Below are positions 25,065 through 31,669 of a stretch of 52,137 bases of DNA, in pieces. Numbering within the stretch: the stretch's first letter is position 1; every line of letters begins with the position of its first letter. The DNA comes from Candidatus Zixiibacteriota bacterium (lineage in GTDB: Bacteria; Zixibacteria; MSB-5A5; GN15; FEB-12). Under the pieces are notes generated by a model, which did not search any database, was not told the DNA's origin, and worked only from the letters and a program-made list of their open reading frames with translations. Where the stretch lies: positions 1-52,137 of the forward strand of contig JAOUBJ010000021.1 in NCBI GenBank assembly GCA_029860345.1, written 5' to 3'. Both the position numbers and the translations under genes were made by a program.

Positions 25065-27116
25065 TCAAAACCTGGTTTCGTCGGGGCTATCTGCAGTCGA
25101 TGCGGGAGGGGCCGTTTCCACCTGCGACAGCTGTTCGGCAAGCTGCATGTAAGCCCTGGTGCGCTTTTGTAGTTTGGCGAACAGCTCCCGTTTGACTTGG
25201 CTGATATCTGCCGTGTTGTCACCAAGCGAGTCGTACATATAAAGGGAGGTCTGCCTGCCCAACCACTCGAGATAGAAGTAATCCCGCGTGACGCATCCGA
25301 TCCTATCCCCCGCGTTGATCATAGCAAAGCCCGGATCATCGTCGGCCAGACTAAGTACGTCTCGCCCCCAACTTCGGTGTGTATACTTACCGCCAAGCAG
25401 GTCGAGTATGGTCGGCAATATGTCAACCTGCGATCCTGCGGCGTCAATCACGCGACCGGGCTGAATCATCCCCTGCGGGCCGAGAATCAGCAGCGGAATG
25501 CGAAAGGTCTCCGGGTCCAGCACCAAACGACTGACGTCGTAACGAGCGTGGTCGGCGGTTAGAACAACGATAGCGCTGTCGAACACTCTCTTCTCTTCAA
25601 GGCTCTTTAGGAACAGGCCCAACGCTTTGTCGGCGTAGAGTTGCGCATTAAACAGCTTGGAACTATCGGCGTCGTCGAAGAACATCTGCACCGATGAATC
25701 GGGGAGATCAAACGGTTCGTGATTCGATGACGTTAAGACAGTCATCTGAAATGGACGCGGCAAGGAATCTATCAGGGCCGCTGCTCGCTCGAACAGAACG
25801 TGATCCGGCACACCCCACTTGGAGAAAGTCTGCTGCCCTGCAAAATTCTTCTCCCCAACGAATCTATCATACTGCTTATTGGTGAAGAAGCCCTCGATGT
25901 TGTCAAAAGCCAGATCACCACCATATACGAAGGCGTTGAAGTACCCACGTTGGTGAAGAATCTCCGAAACTGTGCTGAACGGGTGCGGTGCATCGTAACG
26001 TCCCATGATACTTCGTCCCGGCAACGATGGATATGAACCGAGCACGGCGGGTAACCCAAAACTGGTGCGGATACCGTTGGCAAAAAAGTGTGTGAAGAGC
26101 GTGCCGCGTCCGGCCGCTGAATCAAAATGCGGCGTCAGATCGTGTTTTGAACCAAGAACACCTGTGTTCCTGGCCGCCCAGCTTTCGAGCAACACGATAA
26201 TCACGTTGACTCGGGGTGCGGGTGTGACACGCGCGGATATTGTCGACCGACTGAATTCCCGTCGGCGGTCGGTCCATACCTCGTTAGGTCGCCTCATCAT
26301 TTCCGTCAACGTGTTGCCTGCCTCAGCCGTCTCCACAAAGGGGAACCGCTCCTGCTCGGTCATAGTGGAGAGCCTTAGATCACCATCGCGCTCGGTGTAG
26401 TTGCGGGCCAGGGTATAGACACCGTTCAGCGCCAACTGGTTCAGAAAAGCGTTATGGCTGAAATACGCCTCACCCCAATCGATGGGCGCCAACCCGGTAC
26501 GCCCTCTGATGCCCAGGAAGAACAGGGCGAGAAAGACAACTGTCCAACCAACCTGACCGACCCACGAACGGCGGTTGGGCATACCATCTGTCTTGCGCAT
26601 CAAGAGCATAATTAGATATGCGAACAGCACCGTTAGAACTATCCAGATCAAAATCGATGCAGTAAAGCCGGAGTCTGAAAACACCATGGACCAAAAGATC
26701 CCGCCCTCATCAATGTACTCGTAGAAGAGAAAATTCAGATGAGAGCCGAAGTTCGCGTAGAAGCGAATGTCGGATAGCAGCAGTATGAATACAACGCCGA
26801 AAACGACACAGAGGTAACTACCGATGGTCAAGCGGAACCATCGCCTGGATGAATTTAGCCACGGTGTCACCAGTAGCAGTGGCAAGAGACAATACAGGAT
26901 GATTATCTGGTCGAAGCGGAGACCAACCATAAAAGCGGCCAGAATTTCCCCCAACGACTCCCCGGCTACTTGCCCGCTGAAGTGAAGCAGAAAAATCAGG
27001 CGCAGAATAGCAAAGAAAACCAGCGTTAACAGGTAACACAGGGTAATCTGAACGAATGATCGCGAGGGAAGCAGCGCCGCCAGGGCGCCGGTCGTTCTGT
27101 CGCCGGCTCTATTCAC
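25065..27116 (-). CDS. LTA synthase-like phosphoglycerol transferase (sulfatase superfamily)
   Basis: A 683-residue inner-membrane enzyme. Five membrane segments (about 22-48, 66-88, 98-118, 150-173 and 188-204) precede a periplasmic alkaline-phosphatase-fold domain. V-I-I-V-L-L-E311-S-W gives the first metal ligand. N-G-I-R-T351-S-F-G-L-P supplies the presumed nucleophile Thr351. T-A-D-H-A-R-Y carries later metal ligands. The layout is that of LtaS/MdoB-type enzymes that move phosphoglycerol onto glycans or lipids. In a Gram-negative cell this points to periplasmic glucan or polar lipid decoration. The start codon is GTG with no ribosome binding site, and a good promoter (27122-27150) places the transcript start on it, so the message may be leaderless. 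It converges with recN, 22 bases apart. Confidence 0.92.
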   Translation of the reverse strand: MNRAGDRTTGALAALLPSRSFVQITLCYLLTLVFFAILRLIFLLHFSGQVAGESLGEILAAFMVGLRFDQIIILYCLLPLLLVTPWLNSSRRWFRLTIGSYLCVVFGVVFILLLSDIRFYANFGSHLNFLFYEYIDEGGIFWSMVFSDSGFTASILIWIVLTVLFAYLIMLLMRKTDGMPNRRSWVGQVGWTVVFLALFFLGIRGRTGLAPIDWGEAYFSHNAFLNQLALNGVYTLARNYTERDGDLRLSTMTEQERFPFVETAEAGNTLTEMMRRPNEVWTDRRREFSRSTISARVTPAPRVNVIIVLLESWAARNTGVLGSKHDLTPHFDSAAGRGTLFTHFFANGIRTSFGLPAVLGSYPSLPGRSIMGRYDAPHPFSTVSEILHQRGYFNAFVYGGDLAFDNIEGFFTNKQYDRFVGEKNFAGQQTFSKWGVPDHVLFERAAALIDSLPRPFQMTVLTSSNHEPFDLPDSSVQMFFDDADSSKLFNAQLYADKALGLFLKSLEEKRVFDSAIVVLTADHARYDVSRLVLDPETFRIPLLILGPQGMIQPGRVIDAAGSQVDILPTILDLLGGKYTHRSWGRDVLSLADDDPGFAMINAGDRIGCVTRDYFYLEWLGRQTSLYMYDSLGDNTADISQVKRELFAKLQKRTRAYMQLAEQLSQVETAPPASTADSPDETRF

Positions 27117-27121
27117 ACAGG

Positions 27122-27150
27122 GAATTAACGGCGTGAGGATCGCAAGTCAA
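27122..27150 (-). promoter_or_regulatory. Promoter for the LTA synthase-like gene, probably leaderless
   Basis: On the minus strand, TTGACT (27150-27145) and TAATTC (27127-27122) are 17 bases apart. The predicted start at 27116-27115 coincides with the GTG start codon. Confidence 0.5.
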
Positions 27151-27211
27151 GTGACGGCTGTATCAACGATCAGGAGTTGCGTGGCTGTTTGCTCCCGCAT
27201 TGAACTGCAGG

Positions 27212-27532
27212 TTATTCGTCTTCGACCACTACAGCCGTGCCGTAGGCGAGCAACTCGGCGGCTCCCTGCATCACGGCTGAGGTCGAGTATCGGACCATGA
27301 TTATGGCGTTAGCCCCTTTCGCTTTGGCATCATCGATCATCCGATCATAAGCCTGCTCTCTGGATTCAGCCATCAGTTTGGTGTACTCTGTGACCTCTCC
27401 CCCCACGATAGTGCGGAACATCGCACCGATGTCGCGACCGATGTGGCGTGCCCGAATCGTATTACCTCTGCACAAGCCGATAGTTTTGACAACTCTCTTG
27501 CCGGCGACATTTTCACAACTGGTGACAATCAT
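27212..27532 (-). CDS. YbjQ/UPF0145 family protein
   Basis: A 106-residue cytoplasmic protein of the YbjQ family (a presumed oligomeric, possibly metal-binding fold of unknown role). It shows the family pattern: M-I-V-T-S-C-E-N-V-A-G-K-R-V, G-L-C-R-G-N-T-I-R-A-R, D-I-G-A-M-F-R-T-I-V-G-G-E-V-T-E-Y-T, A-Y-D-R-M-I and G-A-N-A-I-I-M-V-R-Y. I chose the ATG at 27532 rather than the longer frame because AGAGG sits seven bases upstream and the family begins here. The start overlaps the stop of the anti-sigma gene by four bases (ATGA), so it is the third gene of the sigma operon. Confidence 0.9.
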   Translation of the reverse strand: MIVTSCENVAGKRVVKTIGLCRGNTIRARHIGRDIGAMFRTIVGGEVTEYTKLMAESREQAYDRMIDDAKAKGANAIIMVRYSTSAVMQGAAELLAYGTAVVVEDE

Positions 27533-27972
27533 TTGGTTACCTCTTTGTAGCGGTCTCGATTGTAGGCAAATAACCGTTCGCGCGCATAGGACACAAGTAG
27601 AAATATGAACCCGACCCCGCCGGCCGTCAGCCCGACCTTCAGCCAAAGTGGCGCTTCCGGATCAGTGTATAGTTCGCCCATGGCTTCATACAGCCCAAAA
27701 CAGAGCAGAACAATTGCGCCCAGTGACAAAAGAATCCAACCGAATCCACGCTCTGTCTTCCGATAGATCGAGTGCCAGTAGTTATCCCATACTTCGTCGG
27801 GAAGATCAGCATATTGCACCATGCCGGTAACCTCCTGCAGTTTTCTGAATTCCTCCAACTCCTCGCGGAGTTCGGCATCAGCCGCCAGTTCGGCCTCGAA
27901 CGCCTGTTTGTCTTCGTCTGATAATTCGCCGTCGACATACCCGGCGAGCAGTTCCCGTCTATTCTTCACCAT
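27529..27972 (-). CDS. Putative anti-sigma factor, two membrane segments
   Basis: A 147-residue protein. The N-terminal 50 residues ('LLAGYVDGELSDEDKQAFEAELAADAELREEL') have the acidic helical pattern of anti-sigma N-terminal domains, though the zinc ligands H-x3-C-x2-C are absent. Membrane segments lie at about 77-95 and 110-129. It overlaps the ECF sigma gene by 14 bases, which is the usual arrangement of a sigma factor with its inhibitor. The assignment rests on context and shape, with no clear family match. The signal it would respond to is unknown. Confidence 0.75.
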   Translation of the reverse strand: MVKNRRELLAGYVDGELSDEDKQAFEAELAADAELREELEEFRKLQEVTGMVQYADLPDEVWDNYWHSIYRKTERGFGWILLSLGAIVLLCFGLYEAMGELYTDPEAPLWLKVGLTAGGVGFIFLLVSYARERLFAYNRDRYKEVTK

Positions 27973-28513
27973 TTTTCTGCCTCATCAGACCAGCCAGTTT
28001 TTTTCGTGCATAATACAGCCGCGACATCACCGTCCCCTTTGGGATTGACAACAGGTCGGAAATCTCTTCATACGACATGCAGCGAAAATGCTGTAGTGTG
28101 ATAATCTCTCTATCATCGAATGACAACTCCTTCAGCGCCTGGCGAAGGTTTGCCACTGTTTCATTTTTGATAACGGCCTGCTCGGGCGTCCGATTATCCA
28201 CCAGCAACCAGGAGACGTCATCGACATCGACCATTCGGTTCTCGCGGCGTGACCGACGACGCAGCCAGGTGCGACTGAGATTGGCGATTATGGTGTAGAA
28301 CCAGGGTTGGAACGGCTGCTTGGTATCGAAGGTCTTGGCCGACTTGTAGACGCGGAGAAACGCCTCCTGTGAGATATCGAAGGCGTCATCTTTGTTGCCG
28401 ACCAGTCCAAGGGCGATTCGAAAGGCGGATTTTTTGTGCCGTTCGACCAGTTTGCCGAGGGCTTGTTTATCACCTTTTCTGATGTCCATCACCAGGGCCA
28501 TGTCGGTATCCAT
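27959..28513 (-). CDS. ECF-type RNA polymerase sigma factor
   Basis: A 184-residue sigma factor of the extracytoplasmic-function group. Region 2 runs about 5-75 ('LGKLVERHKKSAFRIALGLVGNKDDAFDISQEAFLRVYKSAKTF' and 'PWFYTIIANLSRTWLRRR') and recognises the -10. Region 4 runs about 120-175 ('ALKELSFDDREIITLQHFRCMSYEEISDLLSIPKGTVMSRLYYARKKL') and reads the -35. I chose the ATG at 28513, which is preceded by GAAGGGA. Upstream in-frame starts at 28540 and 28549 (TTG) lack such a site. Overlaps with the anti-sigma gene and then YbjQ make a three-gene operon. Confidence 0.93.
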   Translation of the reverse strand: MDTDMALVMDIRKGDKQALGKLVERHKKSAFRIALGLVGNKDDAFDISQEAFLRVYKSAKTFDTKQPFQPWFYTIIANLSRTWLRRRSRRENRMVDVDDVSWLLVDNRTPEQAVIKNETVANLRQALKELSFDDREIITLQHFRCMSYEEISDLLSIPKGTVMSRLYYARKKLAGLMRQKNGEE

Positions 28514-28593
28514 CGTTTTATCTTTCCCTTCAGTGGTCATACCGGACAATTTGGGGAATATTCAGACATTTCTGCAAGTTTTTTTGCGGGGGC

Positions 28594-28735
28594 GATAAAT
28601 GGGTCTTTTGGCTTCGCCACGGGGCGGCAGGCCACTTTTTCGCGCTTCGCGCGGCGCTCGTCACCCAGAGCGGAGTCGCAGGCGATAAATCGCATCTTTG
28701 CGCTTCGCGCGGCACTCGTCACCCAGAGCGGAGTC
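28594..28735. repeat. Tandem direct repeat of the CGCGCTTCGCGCG module
   Basis: A 36-base unit at 28642-28677 is repeated at 28700-28735 with one mismatch. It begins GCGCTTCGCGCGGC and ends CACCCAGAGCGGAGTC. Both copies are preceded by a GCGATAAAT phrase. It belongs to the family at 13795-13825 and 17731-17760. Confidence 0.85.
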
Positions 28736-28795
28736 AATGGGCGGGCGCGGCCTCGCCTCTGTCAGTCCCGAGAAGGCGGGAAACCGGTCGGGTGA

Positions 28796-29440
28796 TCAAT
28801 CGCCGCCCACAAATCTGTCCGGGTTGCAGTAGTAGCAGGATTCCAGATTCCCACCGCGCGCATCTTCAATGGTCAATCGTTTCTTGTTCTGACTCTCCCC
28901 ACCTTGTGAGCAGCTTATTAAATGGTATGCCTTGCTATTCGGGGTTGCATAGACAAAGAACCGGCTACACTTTTGATCACACTCTATGGCAAACCCGCTG
29001 TCGACCAGCATCCCTCCGAGATCTTCGCCGTCCACTAAAACCTTGGCGACCACCCGAAAGGATTCTCCTCGCTGGGTTTCCTTCAGCGAAATCACCTTCG
29101 CCCTATCAAGCACTTTTTGGGTCAAGGCTTTGGCTTGCTTCCCAGGGTGTGTGGAATCCTGCGAGGGTGCAGTTTTCAAGCAGTTTATGTCGAGCACCCT
29201 GATCTTGATACTGTCGCCAATTATCTTCGTCCAACCCGGAATTGTGGCATAGAACGTGTCACCATCCCAGACGCCCTTAAAAACGACACTATCGGCATCC
29301 TCGTAGGTGCGCAGATCGGAGCCACTCGCACCTGTCAACAAAGCCAGTATTACCACAATACAGACTAATGGTGTACGGGCAATAACGTGACCGCTCGACC
29401 GGCGAGTCGACGTGCACCGTGAATTCAGAGAACCTGTCAT
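28796..29440 (-). CDS. Exported SNase-like protein with Ada-like metal-binding tail
   Basis: A 214-residue exported protein. I chose the ATG at 29440 (GGAGG five bases upstream) over a frame reaching 29554. A basic N-terminus and a hydrophobic core (TPLVCIVVILALLTGASG) form a signal sequence. Residues 50-155 follow the staphylococcal nuclease (OB) fold: V-W-D-G-D-T-F, I-K-I-R-V-L-D-I-N, then 'LVDGEDLGGMLVDSGFA'. The usual catalytic Glu (in D-T-P-E) is replaced by N-C-L-K-T, and the R-Y-G-R motif is not evident, so nuclease activity is doubtful. The tail 'VYATPNSKAYHLISC' plus C-Y-Y-C-N-P looks like an Ada-type Cys/His metal site. It may bind nucleic acid or metal at the envelope. Confidence 0.75.
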   Translation of the reverse strand: MTGSLNSRCTSTRRSSGHVIARTPLVCIVVILALLTGASGSDLRTYEDADSVVFKGVWDGDTFYATIPGWTKIIGDSIKIRVLDINCLKTAPSQDSTHPGKQAKALTQKVLDRAKVISLKETQRGESFRVVAKVLVDGEDLGGMLVDSGFAIECDQKCSRFFVYATPNSKAYHLISCSQGGESQNKKRLTIEDARGGNLESCYYCNPDRFVGGD

Positions 29441-29572
29441 ATACACCTCCGGTTGGCGGCAACCTATACTAAGCGGCCCACGTTTGCAACTGGATTCTGT
29501 GAGTACTGGCGGCGCGTGAGGACATACACCATCCACTTGGCAGGCTCCACACACCGCCCACAGATTGTCGAT

Positions 29573-29605
29573 ACCTCGCCCTTCGACTGCGCTCAGGACG
29601 ACATA
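29573..29605. repeat. CCTTCGACTGCGCTCAGG repeat
   Basis: CCCTTCGACTGCGCTCAGGA is nearly the reverse complement of the CCCTGAGCGCAGTCGAGGG element at about 13836-13854. It lies in the 237-base spacer 29441-29677, which has no gene. A weak TTGCAA-N17-TAGGTT pair at 29461-29489 (minus strand) may serve the SNase-like gene. Confidence 0.6.
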
Positions 29606-29677
29606 GTCAAGCTGTGGCTCTCGCCATTCGGGGCAGGGGTATCGACCTGCGAACCTGTCTCAACCAAAAGGTGTCGA

Positions 29678-30895
29678 CTAAAACGCCAGCGAGAAACGCA
29701 GACCGGCCGCCAGCGCGTTGTCTATCGACGGATCGGAGTTGGGATTGACTATGTACTGCACATCCGGTTGAAGCGTCAGGTACTGGTTAAGCTCGAACCG
29801 ACCTGTTAATTCCAGGGCCAGCTCGTAGTCGTTAACCGGAGAACCGTTGTCTTCCGAGACACGTTTGTAATCGTTGCCGTTGACGGCGGCAGCATATCCA
29901 AGACCGACTGTGTTGCCAATGCGGCTGGTCAGCAAGTTATTCAAGGTTACGCCGCCTCCGGCGTACCAACCAAGTCTGTTAACCTCGGGCAAAGCCATAC
30001 CCACGCGTGAGAAGGCGACGATTGACTGCGAGTCACCGCCGGACCAAACCGGAAACTGACCGAGCAGATATCCGCCACGACTGCGACTGCGGGGAACTTC
30101 TCCATGGTCCACTTCGACGTGCAGGTGCGCCGTGCGGCTCGTATATAACCAGGTTCCAGCGGCAAGTTTGAACATATCATCGGACTGCCGATAAAACTGA
30201 ATTTCTCCGGCGAGAAACAGACCGTCTCCCGACTCAAACGTTATGTGGGTTCCATCGTGCTCATCCGGATCGCCCGGAACACCGTCAAGGGCAGTCAACA
30301 AAACGGTAACAGAACTGACCGGCCGTGTCTTCAGGCGAAGACCGACAGAAGTCGTGGGAAACACCGACGGACCGTTCTCACCGGACTGCGCCAGGTCCGG
30401 ACCTATCCCAAAAGAGGCATGTACAAACAGGCCGGCCTCGTCCACCAGATCGAACTCAGAGTTTAGATCATAAAGCCCAAGCAGCCATGAAAACCCGCCA
30501 TCCAACATCTCCTGCTGCACCCACGCTTCATACAGTTTCCAGGTATCATGTGCGTCTAAGCTGCTAACCGCCTGCATATCACCGGCGAACTCGGAGGGAC
30601 TGCCTCCGCTGGTCCAGTGGCTTGAGACAAAGAAAGCCCCCCCCGGCACACCGATTAGCTGATGCAAGTCGGATGAAAACTCGGTCCTTACCAAATGGAG
30701 ATAGGGGGTGCCCCGCTCCACGCCGCCATCTACAATCGATAGCAGATCAGCGGTATAGTCAAATCCGATTTCAAACGCCGGCAGTTCGGCCGAGTCAGAG
30801 CCGTCAGCCGCAGAAACTGACGACGATAGCGGCGTAATCAGGCTGACACACACACAGGCTAGTAAATTGACTGACAACAACTTACTTCTGGTCAT
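29678..30895 (-). CDS. OprB-family carbohydrate-selective porin
   Basis: A 405-residue outer-membrane protein. A signal peptide (leader ending S-V-S-A-A) is followed by an 18-strand-type barrel region. Family signs are the early strand 'LPAFEIGFDYTADLLSIVDGG', K-L-Y-E-A-W-V-Q-Q-E and S-W-L-L-G-L-Y-D-L-N-S-E-F-D, and the C-terminal D-Y-E-L-A-L-E-L-T-G-R, L-Q-P-D-V-Q-Y-I-V-N-P-N and terminal Phe after L-R-F-S-L-A-F. OprB-type porins pass sugars, and related members in other bacteria carry metals or other small solutes. A strong promoter and a Fur-box-like palindrome in its leader suggest metal control, so metal-limited nutrient uptake is possible. Length fits the family. Confidence 0.88.
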   Translation of the reverse strand: MTRSKLLSVNLLACVCVSLITPLSSSVSAADGSDSAELPAFEIGFDYTADLLSIVDGGVERGTPYLHLVRTEFSSDLHQLIGVPGGAFFVSSHWTSGGSPSEFAGDMQAVSSLDAHDTWKLYEAWVQQEMLDGGFSWLLGLYDLNSEFDLVDEAGLFVHASFGIGPDLAQSGENGPSVFPTTSVGLRLKTRPVSSVTVLLTALDGVPGDPDEHDGTHITFESGDGLFLAGEIQFYRQSDDMFKLAAGTWLYTSRTAHLHVEVDHGEVPRSRSRGGYLLGQFPVWSGGDSQSIVAFSRVGMALPEVNRLGWYAGGGVTLNNLLTSRIGNTVGLGYAAAVNGNDYKRVSEDNGSPVNDYELALELTGRFELNQYLTLQPDVQYIVNPNSDPSIDNALAAGLRFSLAF

Positions 30896-30916
30896 AACGT
30901 AATGCTCTCTCTTTGG

Positions 30917-30937
30917 TGAAAATGAGATTCATTTTCA
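30917..30937 (-). promoter_or_regulatory. Fur-box-like operator in the porin leader
   Basis: TGAAAATGA-GAT-TCATTTTCA is a perfect inverted repeat with nine-base arms. Its inner 19 bases match the classical E. coli Fur box (GATAATGATAATCATTATC) at 15 of 19 positions. It lies about 11-31 bases downstream of the predicted transcription start, where a bound repressor would block RNA polymerase. Whether the protein is Fur, Zur or another regulator is inference. No fur gene is in the window. Confidence 0.65.
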
Positions 30938-30954
30938 ATTAGGTCTTCGGCCCG

Positions 30955-30983
30955 AGAATAGTGGATTAAAACCTTCATGTCAA
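30955..30983 (-). promoter_or_regulatory. Strong sigma70-like promoter of the porin
   Basis: On the minus strand, TTGACA (30983-30978) and TATTCT (30960-30955) have 17 bases between them. The predicted start near 30948 leaves a 53-base leader that contains the Fur-box-like site. Confidence 0.65.
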
Positions 30984-31008
30984 TACCCTTTTTTATGGTT
31001 TTCGCGAG

Positions 31009-31485
31009 TCAGCAGTTGATATAGCCCTGCTTGTAACAACGTTTAGGGTCCGTCGTGCGAAGATCGATACCGTGCTCAAGGTAGCATTTCAGATTGGCCA
31101 GAAAGAATGTCCAGCCGTCGCGACAACCCATGTGCATGCTCCACTTCATCTCTTCTGTGGTCTTCATGTCGTACTGGCGCAGTTCGCAGATCGAGCCGCG
31201 ACCCAGTTTGTTGATCTTAACCTCTACCTTCTCACCCTTGCTGCCGAAAGGAAACCTAACCAGGCTGTTTTTTCTGACGGCCAAAACCGTGGTGTCCAGT
31301 TTGTCATCACCAAGCCACTCAAAGTAGACTCTCCCCCCTTTGCGTGCTTCAAACTCTGCTTTCACCGGGAACCATTTCGCCAGCTCTTTGCCCTCCGTCC
31401 AGGCTTTGTACACTCTTGAGGGCGCGGCTTTGATAACCACCCTCATGCTGAATTGGCTCCAGTCGTGTTTTTTCTTGGCGGCCAT
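31009..31485 (-). CDS. SRPBCC (AHSA1/START-like) domain protein
   Basis: A 158-residue cytosolic protein with the helix-grip fold. It has 'MRVVIKAAPSRVYKAWTEGKELAKWFP' as the opening strand-helix, then 'GGRVYFEWLGDD' and 'WSMHMGCRDGWTFFLANLKCYLEHG' as the closing long helix. AHSA1-like members bind small hydrophobic ligands or act as chaperone partners. The ligand cannot be told here. AAAGGAG eight bases before the ATG supports the start. It is upstream of the porin on the same strand, but the porin's own promoter lies between them. Confidence 0.88.
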   Translation of the reverse strand: MAAKKKHDWSQFSMRVVIKAAPSRVYKAWTEGKELAKWFPVKAEFEARKGGRVYFEWLGDDKLDTTVLAVRKNSLVRFPFGSKGEKVEVKINKLGRGSICELRQYDMKTTEEMKWSMHMGCRDGWTFFLANLKCYLEHGIDLRTTDPKRCYKQGYINC

Positions 31486-31669
31486 TTCTGGGACTCCTTT
31501 ATGAGTTGTCCTACAGGTACAGGATTCGTTATTGCTGATAACAAAAGAGCCGGGGCCAGGGTTGCAGGTTTTCTTCGGTTAGGAGTTTTCACGCAATCAT
31601 GACAGCCTGCGGAACCTGGCCCTCTGGTCGGTTGTTAATAGCCTCATAATCGATCAATGAGGATAGTTT

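Noticed and set aside
28594-28735. Possible CRISPR array
   Set aside because: Only two repeat copies, a spacer of 22 bases, no further units and no cas genes.
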